A stretch of 64,000 nt of DNA from Micropterix aruncella (GCA_944548615.1 OX155973.1:19321543-19385542), one strand, 5' to 3'; numbered from the stretch's first letter, positions 10,868-21,650 are shown. Made by a program: numbers and translations. The notes: generated by a model from the letters alone, not told the origin.

Positions 10868-10909
10868 CCGGAAAAGTCTTGGGGTGACACATCCGATTTT
10901 TTTTCATTT
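10868..10909. repeat. Shared 'aaagtcttggggtgacac' block, copy 2
   Basis: Same block as at 10541-10579 with one substitution ('acatccg' for 'acaaccg'). The two copies enclose the G-rich tract. Confidence 0.65.
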
Positions 10910-11267
10910 CAGACAACACGCTTCGACAAGACGACTATTATATTAAAAAATAAATGAAAATCAGTTTTGGTTTTTTGAACACAATAACAGATGTTCTAGA
11001 TGTGTCCGCCAGTATATATTTATATATGGTTCCAAAGAGCCTATACGGTTCCAAAAAGCCTCCCGTATAGGCAGGAACTATTTTAAAAAATCTAGACATT
11101 TTCCCTATTCTATAATCTAAGAGCTATCCTCTCGTTTAATGTGTGACGTATTCCAGAAATTATTCTTTAATATTTCGTGGGTATTCACTGCCCATCGCTC
11201 GTTAGGATTAACCGCAACTGATCCTAGGATTGAACCCTGAGGAACGCCCGAGGTCTATCATGAACTT

Positions 11268-11410
11268 GGGTTGTCGACTACAGCGGGCGAGCCCGTCACC
11301 ACAGGAAGTTTGAACGATTAGTCATTCTATCTCCCTGGAGTGAGCGTAGAAAACTTGGGACAAAACAGTCCACCATCTAGCTACGCCACAACCCGTTAGA
11401 GACCAACATC
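11268..11410 (-). repeat. R1 repeat, terminal fragment
   Basis: This reads 'cgggcgagcccgtcaccaca' followed by 'gaacgattagtcattctatc' and 'agctacgccacaacccgt', the same end block as the R1 copies starting at 26700 and 52984. Only the terminal ~140 bp is kept. Confidence 0.75.
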
Positions 11411-11503
11411 AGTATCCTGATAGAGGTCTATCATCAGTATCATCTAACAAGATGTCCAATTTCAATAGGCTATGTCAAGATTTTGCTATATCTTGACAAC
11501 ATA

Positions 11504-11764
11504 TAGAGATCGAAGCCTATCGCGGTTGTTTGACATTTAAGTATGATAAACGGATTTACTGACCCCGCCGACCCAGCCGACCCCACCGCCCAACCATCGG
11601 TATAATTTGCGGAGTAACAACAGTAGTTTGCCGTCTACCCGCAGAACAACGGATGACGACTGACAGTACTTTAGTCTACCCTGGACAACGGCGGCTGCAA
11701 CGTCGCCGAAACGTCGGATGCTACAAACCACGCGGTAAATTCGTTTATCATATTTATAACATAG
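11504..11764 (-). repeat. R4 repeat (ACGTTTCGG family)
   Basis: On the minus strand this carries 'acgtttcggcgacgttgcag', 'ccgccgttgtccagggtaga' and 'ttgtagca'-like blocks shared with 31935-32195 and 44215-44480. Frames on both strands pass through it but are not conserved between copies. The two flanking R1 fragments suggest it landed inside an older R1 copy. Confidence 0.75.
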
Positions 11765-12330
11765 GGAGATGTCACCTACAACGGGCGAACTCGCCACCCC
11801 AGGAAGGAATAACGATAATGATCGCTCTTTCAACCGTTGGGTGAAGGTAGAGATTTGTGGACGAAACATTCCGCAATCTAGCTATGCCACTTGCACGTGA
11901 GAGTTCACACCGTGTGGCACATGGAAATGAACCCAGCATGCAGCTTAGCGCCCGAACTACGATATTTGTCAGACTTTCTCCGACTTCCCATCCGGTTACG
12001 GGTCCGAAGTCGCTTGCGCGGCCTCTACCTGATGTTAGCGGTAATTAAATTCTAAATTATCCCGCCCCATGGCATCTTTTGCCCGTCCTCCACTCGGGAT
12101 CCGGTGGCCAACTGGTCGTTTCAAGGGAGCCTGACATCAGGTAGATATCCACCCCCGCTGCCTAGGAAACATACCTTATATGATTGTTTCCAAACCCTTC
12201 CAGTTATTCGCCATAGTGCACAGTCGATAGGCTGACGCCGCACGTTGCACAAACCGCCCAGGAGCGCCCGAATGACATCCTCCAGAAGAACTGATCCACC
12301 AAGCCATGGCAGGGAAACAGACTCCTTACT
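11765..12330 (-). repeat. R1 repeat, old long fragment
   Basis: Blocks follow R1 order on the minus strand: 'acaacgggcgaactcgccac' (11778), 'gaagtcgcttgcgcggcctc' (12006), 'cttttgcccgtcctccactc' (12075), 'cacccccgctgcctaggaaa' (12150) and 'caaaccgcccaggagcgccc' (12250). Divergence is clearly higher than in the 26-27 kb copies. The end beyond the 'ggagcgcc' block is missing. Confidence 0.8.
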
Positions 12331-13082
12331 GGCGCCGATCTTTTTTGGGGAAGCTACTGGATAGGAGTTAAACCGTGAATAGAGACGACCAGATATAACG
12401 AACATACCTTAATAGCGTAACTGTACATGTACCGTTAACTTCCATTTTCTGACAATACCCTGAAATTATTTTAGTGTGTAGAATGCCATATACTCGTATT
12501 GTTAATCCATGGTGTTATTGTTGTTTGACATATTTTGAAACTAACAGCCGTATTTTTGGGTGAATATTGGTGTCCATGGTCCACTTGACATGATCAAGAA
12601 ATGCAGACACACCAAGTTCTTATTAATAGGTGCATTATGTATATGTGTTTACGATAAGGTCCTTCGTGCCGGATAATTATATTAGATCGACAACCGACGG
12701 TGTCCTACCCCTCACCGCTTCAACTCCATGCGCGAGCTTAGCTTGCATCACTGGTTAGAATCTCGTCCGGCCTGTCACCTTGTTCGGGCATTAATGACGC
12801 TAATTTGACGGGAATTTTACCCGTTTTTATGACATCTATTTCGACCCGTCTTCCGCAAGACCGTGTAAATATTACTTAACAACTGAACCAGCTTATAAAT
12901 ATAATAAGATTACGAAAGTAGTAAGTAGTCGTAAATATACATAGTAAGATCCATAAGTTTGCGGTCGGAGGTATAAAGAAGGTAAAAACAAAAACATGTT
13001 GCGTACTGTTTTTAATATAATCTCCGTTAAGTTCAATACATATACGTTAAAAGCAACTATTAAAAAATTGAGTTAAAAAGAG
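12331..13082. other. Unassigned stretch
   Basis: No supported gene or repeat is seen. A mid-GC segment at 12660-12800 could be part of another element, but I find no second copy in the window. Confidence 0.4.
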
Positions 13083-13470
13083 ACCCTTAAAAAATAATTT
13101 TCTTCTTTAGCTGCAAAATGGGCCTCAACAGCTTCTTGAACCTCTTCATCGGTCTGAAACTTCCTTCCCATTTAGTAAACAGGTAGTAATCGATGTGTAG
13201 TGATACATTTTTGGATCGAGGCTATACTTTTCTAAAGATTCTCGACAACACATCACATGCACGTCTCTTTTGCACACTAGAAAAAAGTCGCAGCTCCCAT
13301 CTTGCACTAACCTATTTCATGTGCAAATGTTCTTTAATAATTCTTATAACGAAAGTTTTAGATAATGATAGTCTTTCTGCGATTTCCTTTGTTTTCAGAC
13401 GCCAGTATTAATTCTTGGAGTAAATGGGTATTTTCATGGATGCATCTGTCTCTTTTGCAGGATTTTCGGC
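13083..13470 (-). pseudogene. mariner transposase remnant, internally deleted
   Basis: The minus strand encodes pieces of a Tc1/mariner transposase. A helix-turn-helix segment reads 'KTKEIAERLSLSKTFVIRII' then 'KEHLHMK', a stop at 13312, and 'VSARWELRLFSSVQKRRAC' (about 13240-13395). This matches the mariner pattern of a paired-like HTH followed by 'ARWVPRLL...QK..R'. After a deletion removing the catalytic DD34D core, the C-terminal end is found in another frame as 'MGRKFQTDEEVQEAVEAHFA' plus 'AKEENYF' (about 13090-13175). At least one stop and two frame changes make this a dead fossil. No inverted repeats were located. Confidence 0.7.
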
Positions 13471-13489
13471 GACATCGACTTAAAGTACT

Positions 13490-13645
13490 ATAACTACGAA
13501 ACTACTACACCAATCATAAAAAGAACAACTGCACAATGATTGCATTGAAATTTCGAATATAGGATATTGAAATATCATTTTGTAAAACAATTAGATAATT
13601 ATGAATAAATATGAGAACGTCAAAGAAGTGAAAAAAACGCGCGAC
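13490..13645 (-). repeat. R2 repeat fragment
   Basis: This contains 'gcattgaaatttcgaata', 'cattttgtaaaacaattaga' and 'aataaatatgagaa', which align with the minus-strand R2 copy at 29400-29530. Only the 3' half of R2 is present, directly beside the mariner remnant. Confidence 0.7.
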
Positions 13646-13734
13646 CAGATTTGGTCGACTCGTACTCAACGGATAATTGTTTCGCGACCAGATTTGGTTG
13701 ACTCACACTCAACGGGTTAAAGTAACTTAAGGTC

Positions 13735-14040
13735 CCCAAGATCTCCGCTCTCAATCCCCTTCAACCCTCTTTCCTCTTCACCCCCTCCCCCAACCCCGCC
13801 AAGCCTCCCACACCCATTGCTACCACCCTCCAACACCAAACCGGTTTTGCATCTTAAGCACTTGGTATCGTATTAAAGCACTTTATATGAGGCGGAATAG
13901 GAATCCACGGAAGACGAAGAATATTAGAAGAAGAAGAATAGTTTTTTCCGGAACTTTATACATTCTGAGTACCTTTTCATAGAAGTCACGGAGGAAGAAG
14001 AATATCGGAGGATGAAGAATATTACCCCCCCCCCCCAAAC
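13735..14040. repeat. Pyrimidine/purine-rich block with C run
   Basis: A C-rich stretch (13740-13815) is followed by (GAAGAA)n at 13905-13940 and a C run of about eleven near 14027. Flanks resemble the 9.9-10.4 kb purine-rich block in inverted orientation ('ttccgtgg.tatctattccgcc' versus its complement here). Confidence 0.6.
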
Positions 14041-14179
14041 CGCGCTCCTCCTTCACCCAACCCACAGCAAATCTAGTATTTTTGTAGTATTCTGTGGCAT
14101 TAAAATGGCTAATTTCCAATATGGTTCGTTTCTCCGCTAGCCTCGGGCGGCTCGACGTTATTATTTGATTTAAAAAATT

Positions 14180-14505
14180 AACAATGTGGTTTCGACCCTA
14201 GGACGCATCTGTGTACCGAATTTCAAGTCTCTAACTGCAATATTTCGAAATTGAAGTATGACTGGCGCCCTCTGGTGGACCTATTTCGACTACAATGATG
14301 CCTGCATGCCAAATTTCAGCTTAATCAGATGAAGCGTCTAGGTGCTATACACACACACACACACATACACACACAGACACAGACAGGTTTCAGTCTGGAA
14401 ATGGTCCTTATAGTATCAGGGGTTTTCAAAATGGATATATCCGTCTTCATCTCGATTTTTTAACGCGTTGAAAATATTTTCCCTAGGGCCGGGGAGGTAA
14501 AATTC
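14180..14505 (-). repeat. R3 repeat copy
   Basis: Shared with 45895-46275: 'aatttcaagtctctaa', 'attgaagtatgact', 'gatgcctgcatgccaaattt' and 'atggatatatccgtcttcat'. The (CA)n tract at 14349-14380 is at the same place as simple repeats in the other R3 copies at 36016-36065, 46130-46150 and 55775-55805. No coding frame is shared. Confidence 0.75.
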
Positions 14506-14780
14506 AGTGAAAAATGTGGAGTCATGCGAAAATCTAAAATTTAAATATTAGCTAATATTTTAATATAACAAATTGTGCGTGCCGGCTCCGACGCGCGACT
14601 GGAGTGTGATTCTCTCAGATTGCAATCTGCCGATTTGATATCTGTCTCATTCGATTATTCGACAAATGTATGGTCAGTATGGGTTGGCTCGGAAGCTGGC
14701 AAACTTCATCGAAGTTATGGTCTCCTGTTGGGTATGTTTGCACTCTTTTCGATTGGCAAACTTTGCTGACATTAAACGTA

Positions 14781-15102
14781 AGGGGCTCTCTAGACGATCA
14801 AGCATGCTTGTCAAGCATCGCGTCGCGGGCTGGGAAGGCATCGTAAACCGCAGGAAATATGCAAATATTTTTTTAAAATATTTACCACAAATGCCTAATT
14901 TTGTAGTTTATACCAAGGAGTCACATTAATTAGACGTAATTGATTGATGAATGACGTGACTCCCTGGTATAAAATACAAAATTAGGCATTTTGGGAAATA
15001 TTTAAAAAAATATTTGCATTTTTTCCTGCGGTTTACGTTCCCATCCCAGCCCGCGACGCGATGCTTGACAAGCATGTTCGATCGTCTACTCATAGAGCCC
15101 CT
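14781..15102. mobile_element. Long hairpin MITE with 31-bp loop
   Basis: The left arm 14781-14924 and right arm 14956-15102 are reverse complements over about 145 bp, with roughly 90% identity. Matching blocks include 'aggggctct', 'gcttgtcaagcatcgcgtcg' and 'aaatgcctaattttgta'. The loop 14925-14955 is unique. Such a unit would fold into an almost perfect stem, typical of young MITEs and also a potential small-RNA precursor if transcribed. Frames across the arms follow from the palindrome and are not genes. Confidence 0.85.
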
Positions 15103-15849
15103 AATGCTTTTTGTTAACGTTGGATTTTACTATCCATCAGTCATAACAGGGGCTTTAAACGAAATCAATTTTTAAGGAGTAAACTACAACAATTGATAGT
15201 ACGAAGCGCCCTGGTTGCTAGGCGCCAAGATTTAGTCAACAAGATTTCATTCAAACACATGAATTTGGCGACACGACACCTTAAATTGCCGCACGGTGCT
15301 ATTTTGCCCCCCCCCCCCCCCCCTTCCCCTCCCCCCACCCTAGATCCGGGGCTAGTGAGGTTTGGCTCCAAATACTTACATATCCGACGTCCGCCGCGTC
15401 GTGCACTGATGCCTTGGTGTCAAACTCGTGCGTAGTGTCACCTGTCAATTTGCATAGTCGGCTGGGCAAAGCGGTCGCTCGCCGATGCGCCATGGCACTG
15501 TTGGTAGTGGTGGAGTGGTAAAAGAGCCAGATGTGGTTGATCCTACGGCATTGGGCACAAGAAGAAACCCCAAGGCGCAACTGCATTGTTCATTAGCCAC
15601 AATAAACTAAATAATTTCTTTCGATCAGCTTTCATCAGTTAATATCGTAAGTTAATTGTCATCCTATATAATAAACGGGATGAGTGTTTCTTTTCTAACG
15701 CAGCTTTCAGTACAATGTACTCAAAAATAAAGGGTGTCTGAAGAAGAGCGCCGAAATTATTTTTTAAGAAAACACATTTTCTTTGGAATTAAATATTTAT
15801 ACTTCTTCTCAATCTTATGGCTAAGATGAGCTTTCTCAATCTTATGGCT
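15103..15849. other. Unassigned stretch with C homopolymer
   Basis: A run of about sixteen C (15307-15322) continues into C-rich sequence to about 15340. Around 15505-15560 sequence resembling tRNA boxes ('ggtggagtggtaaaagagcc' and 'ggttgatccta') occurs in plausible spacing, so an old SINE is possible but unproven. Nothing else is supported. Confidence 0.4.
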
Positions 15850-16030
15850 AGCGCTGCGATTGACCGTTTAGTATGCATCTGGTTCCCGGCGCTAGCGGAC
15901 GTGGAATCTGCGCTTCGTCAACGCTGGATTTTTATTGGTCAAACCCTACAAAATTGACTCCGCCTATTTTTTCGCGTATCCCCCATTTCGGATATTTTTC
16001 TGATGTCTCATGTCGCCTTAATGTCGTGTT
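15850..16030 (+). repeat. R5 repeat copy 1
   Basis: The same sequence is found inverted at 54650-54838. Shared blocks are 'gcgattgaccgtttagtatg', 'ctggttcccggcgctagcgg', 'ccagcgttg'/'caacgctgg' and 'tatttttctg' with 'gtcgcctta'. Two copies in opposite orientation and with matching ends indicate a small dispersed element of about 180 bp. Confidence 0.75.
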
Positions 16031-16129
16031 CACACGAAAATATGACTGTGTTGACTGACAGATGTGCGCGGTGAGCGCGGCGGTCGAAAATGAAACAGAT
16101 CCTTCCCCTCTTCACCCGCGTGGAGAATG

Positions 16130-16205
16130 TTTTCCAAGTTTGTTTGTTTCTACTCTTTATTGTGAAATTTCATAACGGGCTGGTTTATTATAATACGACA
16201 ATGGA
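16130..16205 (-). repeat. Short repeat shared with 34290-34375
   Basis: On the minus strand this reads 'cccgttatgaaatttcaca' and 'agtagaaacaaacaaac', matching 34318-34365 with a few differences. The element it belongs to cannot be delimited. Confidence 0.6.
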
Positions 16206-16854
16206 CACGATTGCGTTTCTTAGTGAACTAAAATAGGACTTAGTTCAACCAAACGAGACAGAGCAATACGTTAGAACGGAAAATGAAATGAGCTATCGTC
16301 GTTTTTCCCGCATCATAACTACCTCTCGAACTTATAGACGCCCGAATAAGTTTGAACACATTTCGTGCGGTGTTAGATTTAGCTGATTTACCTTCGGTGG
16401 GTAGTTTTAATGCGGAAAAGTGACAACCGTTCATTTCACGTTCCACTCTGATGTACTGCTCTGTCTCATTCACATGATCTAATTTCCGATGTTAGTTCAA
16501 GAGAGACGCAATCGAGCCCAATCACTTACAACAAACCTTACTATGAAGTGATTACGTTTGTATGAGTGTAACATGTGTGTAAGTGTGTGTCTTGTTATTG
16601 CATTCGATCGACATAATTTAAATGCAGTTTCGTTAATTTTATCGCAAGGGAAAATGTTGATACCGCTGGGAATCAACCCGGAACCTTTCAACGATCAAGA
16701 TCAGGCGCTTATATGTCACCGGGCCCGTCTACCTAACCAAGTGCCTCGCAAGTGCCTCGCACAAAGGAACATTGTGTTTGCATAAACAAATGTGTGCGGC
16801 TTAACTCTTTAAAAAAGAAAAATATTTTCTATCCTATTCGTGTGCCCGACGACA
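16206..16854. other. Unassigned stretch
   Basis: Short open frames occur on both strands (60-77 codons), none with a recognisable domain or composition argument. No repeat copy was found elsewhere in the window. Confidence 0.4.
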
Positions 16855-17090
16855 ACTAAACGGCAAAACGGCAACGGGCTCCCGGACTAACAGCAGTGGC
16901 GCAGAAGTGGTGGCGGACGATTGGCAGTCCCGATCTACGATCGTCGCCGGAGCTCGCTGCTGTACAGTTAGCGCACGAGCGCTTTCGCCTCTTCAACGCC
17001 ACCTCCACGCGAATCACCTCACCAGAACATCTTGTCGCTAACTGTACACGCAGATGACACTGCTGCGCCAACTTTATAGAACACATGTTC
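16855..17090. other. GC-rich island with imperfect inverted repeat
   Basis: This patch stands out as clearly GC-richer than its surroundings. 'gctgtacagttagcg' near 16960 and 'cgctaactgtac' near 17033 are inverted, enclosing about 60 bases. A 76-codon minus-strand frame is present but unrecognised. It could be the remains of a transposon or of a regulatory island, and no second copy was seen here. Confidence 0.4.
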
Positions 17091-17323
17091 CCAAACTTTG
17101 CACCGCATGAACATCATAATCATTGACGCGAGTAAAAACGAAATTTTATGACTAAACCCGACTGTATATTTCTGATTATCTTAGGATTTTTGAAATGGGA
17201 AGGACGTACCAGAATACGCTGTAAGTACCGTTGTCAATTTCCCAAACCCGACAAAGTTGACAATTTCTCAAATCCGACACGTTGACCATCCGACAAAAGA
17301 TTTTTTTATTAGGGGATTTAATT

Positions 17324-17530
17324 ATGTACAGACTGCGAACTATGGATAGTATTATCGGCGGCATGGAAGAAGTCATCTCTCGCAACAAGATCCCTGAACA
17401 AGAGGCCGACTTAATGCGACAGGATGTGGCTGTTTTCGTACTCAAGGCCAAGCTCCATAACATAAATCTCTGCACATACGAGATGGAGAATATTAATCCC
17501 ACAGCCAGAATTACCAGGCAATCGAGATAA
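17324..17530 (+). CDS. Unassigned 68-codon open frame
   Basis: From the ATG at 17324 the frame runs 68 codons to TAA, and it could be read further upstream to 17282 from a TTG. The predicted peptide has a balanced, soluble-looking composition, with charged stretches such as 'GGMEEVISRNKIPEQEADL', and is not low complexity. That sets it apart from most frames in this window. I recognise no family. It could be an exon or domain remnant of a transposon gag-like or host protein, or a chance frame. No splice context, promoter or poly-A signal was established. Confidence 0.25.
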   Translation: MYRLRTMDSIIGGMEEVISRNKIPEQEADLMRQDVAVFVLKAKLHNINLCTYEMENINPTARITRQSR

Positions 17531-18430
17531 GAAATTAATAAATCTGTCACTTCTCTCTAAGAAATAGAATATCTCACCAAACCATGCAGCGTACGATATT
17601 AAAAGAGATATGATATTATTTTTCGTAATAAGTTAATACTTATCTTAACGACATTGTAATATTTTTTTAGGTCGTATACCTTATAAATAGCATGTGTGAT
17701 GAGCCAGTGTTATTTTTTTTAATTCCAACAATGCTGGTTCTAAATCTCTTCTTGTCTTTGGAAGGTTATTAAAGAGTTCAATGGCCAGATAAATAAATAA
17801 CTTTTGGATCATAGTCAAACGGACTTCGATGGAAGGGGGAGGGGGGGGGGGGTAAATTGGCTTTGTTTAGCATACACAAAACAACTGAGAATATACGCTG
17901 ATGCCGTAGTATTCTTGTATTTCTTGAAAAGAGGCGCGCAATGTGTTACTGCCCATGGATTTCTGGCTGCCTAGAACATATTACGGTTTAAATATTTATT
18001 AATTATGGTACCTTAGTATATCTAAATAGCCACCTTTCTGCTATTAACTATAGAGGATTTCGTTACCGAAATTTTATTTTAGAAATAAGCAAGTAAACTA
18101 TGTCAGTCTTAAAAAATGGTGATACCTATCTGTGTTAACTTGTCCTTTGAAAATGATTGACCGGTAGTTTTAATTGAAAAAATTCGTAGCCAACCATTTG
18201 AGAATATGTGATATTTTTCTGTTACGCTGAGTTGTGGACAGGTTAGATGCGCATTACACGAACGAAGGCAGCGGCACCAATTGGCGTGACGTGATCGTGT
18301 GCGCGGCCTTAACATTTCCATATTATTATTGCACAACCGAACGTTCATTCACACCAAACGTAACTTCTTGTCTTTTCTTCTTCTCCTTTTTATCAGGTGC
18401 TGGGTCTAATATCAAATGCAACCATGGCCT
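17531..18430. other. Unassigned stretch with poly-G run
   Basis: A G-rich run (17836-17854) is the only distinctive feature. The rest is ordinary AT-rich non-coding sequence with no repeat copies noticed. Confidence 0.4.
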
Positions 18431-18435
18431 ATAAG

Positions 18436-18567
18436 AGAACCACAACCACAGGCCCACAACAAATACTGCCCCAGAAGATCGATCTTCTTTGTAGTAACTG
18501 TGGAGAAGAAGATACGACTGCTCTACAAATTATATGCGAGTGTCACACTTTAGCAAAGTTATGTAAG
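18436..18567 (+). pseudogene. LINE C-terminal zinc-knuckle remnant
   Basis: In frame with 18481 the sequence reads '[19 protein letters not shown]' and 'CECHTL'. The spacing C-x2-C with a following E-D-T and a C-E-C is the pattern at the end of RNase H-bearing LINE ORF2 proteins. The same motif appears better preserved at 39955-40020 ('CRFCQRAEETPMHIMCECG'). Only this ~40-codon tail can be recognised, directly before the (TA)n tract. Confidence 0.55.
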
Positions 18568-18607
18568 TAATGTAAGTTATGTAGGAGACCATTATCCAAA
18601 TCCTAAT

Positions 18608-18889
<282 letters not shown>

Positions 18890-19164
18890 AAATAATTATA
18901 AAAGCCACTTACATCGTGACGAAGGACTCCCTTGGTGGGATTCGGGAATGCTTTGGTGTAACAATCGAGAATGATAGATGTCTCTCACTTGCGGAAAGAG
19001 AAGTAGGTTTAGTTGGGCCCATTTTACAACTAGTAACGCTCACCCTTCATCCAATTATCTCAAAAATTAAGCAATCATCCTTATTTACACGTAAAATCAC
19101 TCGAATACTTATTATTTCAAGGGAAATAACGGACAAGACGAGCTACTTGACAGATGGAAGAATT

Positions 19165-19328
19165 TAAAATTTCGAATTTCGTTTGTTATTATCCTAATAA
19201 AGTAGTGAACCTAATATTTAATTTGTATTCATTGTATTACTTTCATAAAATCATAAATTAATTTCAGATAATCTGTAACACGACATTCATTGACTGTTAG
19301 GCGGTACGAAGTTCGCCGGGTCAGCTAG
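19165..19328 (+). mobile_element. Helitron-like 3' end
   Basis: This ends in CTAG (19325-19328) followed by T, with the hairpin 'ggcggtacgaagttcgcc' a few bases upstream. The same end occurs at 23406-23409 and, on the minus strand, at 32240-32243. The 5' start is not defined and only about 160 bp is attributable. Confidence 0.75.
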
Positions 19329-19444
19329 TATAATAAATAAATGTACATCGGTCAGGACAATCATAATGTTATTATTACGCTTTTGGTTGTGAGCGGTGGA
19401 CTCCGGACTCACTCTGGACGCCCATTCATCCCTCTTCAAAGCCA

Positions 19445-19640
19445 TACGATTTGAGAATAGGAAAGAGCGATTTTAGATGTTTTTTGTTAGGAAGGAGTGG
19501 TTTTCCAAGAGAGACCAAGATCTATAGAGAGGTGAAACAGAAATTTAGCTTGCAAGCCAAGAGCGTCAACATACAACACGTGAAGATGAACAGTGTCGCC
19601 ATGTTTTATAACAATGTTATTAAAATATTAAATTGATATA
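19445..19640 (+). pseudogene. Possible LINE C-terminal scrap
   Basis: The frame 19451-19636 ends with 'MNSVAMFYNNVIKILN', which resembles the 'FYN.VP..' end block of LINE ORF2 proteins seen at 58400 and 46780 (minus). The rest of the frame is not recognisable, so this is a weak call. Confidence 0.3.
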
Positions 19641-19759
19641 TTTTTAAATTTAGATAACAAAAACCTAGGAAACACAGCGTTGCTTTGTATTTTCTGACGT
19701 ATCTCTTTGTACAATGCCTAAATGTGAAATTTTATCCCCATTTTCCACCCATATACTAT

Positions 19760-20790
19760 CTCCATCTCTGAAAATTCGTCATGTTATTACCTGATGTACG
19801 CCAATGACCTTCAACTCTACGCTTGTTTCGCATCAGATGACGCGTCCAGTACTATAACCGCATTACACTCTGATTTTATTTCAATAGTAGCATGGCCTCA
19901 TCAATATAATTTGCTTCTCAATCCTTATAAAATGGGTAATCGTCATCGGATGTCTCTCTCTTATTGCCAAGTAAAAAGATAGTCCCTGTTCCTTACTGTA
20001 CTGTATGCTGTTCCTTCCCGGTACCTCGCCGTAAGGCGTTGGTCTCTAAAGGGCTGTTGGCGAGCTAGACAGTAGATTGTCTGGTCTCTAAGTCTTCTAC
20101 GCTCATCCCACGGCTAAAAGAACGATCACATTTCTTTATACCAGCCTGGAGTGACGGGTTCTCCCGTTGTAGTCGACACTGCCTACTGTACCTACTGTTC
20201 AGAAAAAGACCTGGGCTTGCACTTTAATGGAAACTTATCATTGCATACCTCAGTAAATCAAACCAGTTGTAAAGTCTTTGCAAGTATCCATTAATTTAAG
20301 CGAGTGCGAAATTTCCTCCTACTTTTATAAATGCTAAATGGCGCAATCTTTTCTTTGACCAATCATTAACTATTTAAACGTGGCCTACCGAGACGCGTTA
20401 AGGACATACTCAGTTGGATTAGCTGGAAAGAATTCGAAACGTGTGTATACGCTTTGTTTATTTTCTGAGAAAGTTTGAACATATCGACCTTTCGTCGGCG
20501 AATAAATTTTCTCTTTATATAGAGGATGTCGAAATATTTGCCCTATTCTTTCGTGACTATATTTAAATACTCCTTCTTTTTTATATAACCATTTCTTTAC
20601 ACTTTCATCACATAGATTTTTATAACTTAAAATGTATTACAAGGCTATACCTCAGCATAAGATAACTTTCATGTCCAAGGCTATACCTCAGCATTTCGTT
20701 CGCATATCATATCAGGCGGATCGGCTTTGCAATTCTGTGCCTTTGCTCCTGAGACAAATTGATAACCTGAACGGGCTTAGCAAGTAAATA
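19760..20790 (+). pseudogene. LINE reverse transcriptase remnant split by R1
   Basis: The catalytic box reads YAND (19797-19808) in place of YADD, so a key aspartate is lost. It is followed by 'LQLYACFASDD' and a hydrophobic-polar pattern typical of Jockey/CR1-group LINEs. The R1 fragment at 19985-20200 interrupts the frame. Beyond it 'EKDLGLHFNGNLSLHTSVNQ' and 'FKRVRNF' (20203-20320) continue the LINE. A C-terminal block 'QADRLCNSVPLLLRQIDNLN' (about 20714-20775) matches the end of the LINE at 61900-62035. The stretch between 20340 and 20640 is too decayed to read. Confidence 0.7.
19985..20200 (+). repeat. R1 repeat fragment inside a LINE
   Basis: This contains 'cgccgtaaggcgttgg', 'agtcttctacgctcatccca' and 'gtgacgggttctcccgttgt', the last ~190 bp of R1. 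It lies between two pieces of the same LINE frame, so it was inserted there. Confidence 0.75.
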
Positions 20791-21074
20791 TATTAATTAA
20801 AAAGAAAAAACACGATTGCCGTTACAGAAAGTGAACTATTGCAGAATTATTACAGAAATTCAGTATTACTTCATTCATAATTATTCAGTATATTTATTTT
20901 TACTATGGTTTCTTTATGAAATATTTGTAGTTTATGTATTTATCCATATAGATACATGTATATTTTCGTAACGTGCTCAATCAGACCTCTCATTTGACAC
21001 CAAGCACGATATATTGATGGTAATTAATTGACATTTGGACATTTAGACAAGTATTTCTTGACATTTGGACATTT

Positions 21075-21650
21075 TAGGTACCCTATGATCGATCATCATC
21101 TTAGCTGGAACATCCATAATAATGAACTGTGTAGTGTGCTTTCTTCGGCAATATATGCGAAAAAAAATATTGAATTCTTAGCTGGCGAAATCGCTACAAT
21201 AACTGCGTATCGGGCCTGTTTCCATTCCAAAATGACGTATGGTATACTGATATGGGGGAATGCCACATACAGTTCTAGGGTTTTCATTTTACAGAAAAGT
21301 ACACTGAGAGCAATAGCAGGAGTGTCCCGTGACACGCACTACGAACCATACTTTATTAATTACAAAAATACTAAATTTTACGTCTGAATATGTTTTAAAA
21401 TGTCTACTATATGCAAAATTTTATATTAACGAACAAGGGGTAAACGGGAATATGCACTCTCACAATACACGCAGACGTGATGATGTTATCCTGCCTAAAG
21501 TACGCCTTACGCAAGCACAAAAGTCCTATCCACTATTTAAAGGATTACACAAGTTTACTGGGCTCGTTATAAGCCAGATATTAAATCCAAAATTAAAATA
21601 AAAATGACCAAAGACAACAATCATAAGTTTACACTTCCATATAACTTCTA
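21075..21650 (+). pseudogene. LINE ORF2 C-terminal fragment
   Basis: The frame contains 'LSWNIHNNELCSVLSSAIYA' and, further on, 'FHSKMTYGILIWGNATYSSR', 'VFILQKSTLRAIAGVSR'. After a frameshift near 21340-21370 it reads 'HSHNTRRRDDVILPKVRLTQ'. The block 'FHS.M.YGIL.WG.A......+F.LQK...RAI' is shared with the fragments at 47000 (minus), 57230 and 57540, so one Jockey/CR1-like family gave rise to all four. Only the post-catalytic region is present. Confidence 0.8.

Noticed and set aside
19985..20020. tRNA gene suggested by R1 word 'gcggtaaggcgttggactct', similar to the D and anticodon arms of Ser/Leu tRNAs
   Set aside because: No acceptor stem or properly spaced T arm could be folded, and the B-box-like sequence lies over 100 bases away. 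At most a SINE origin is conceivable.
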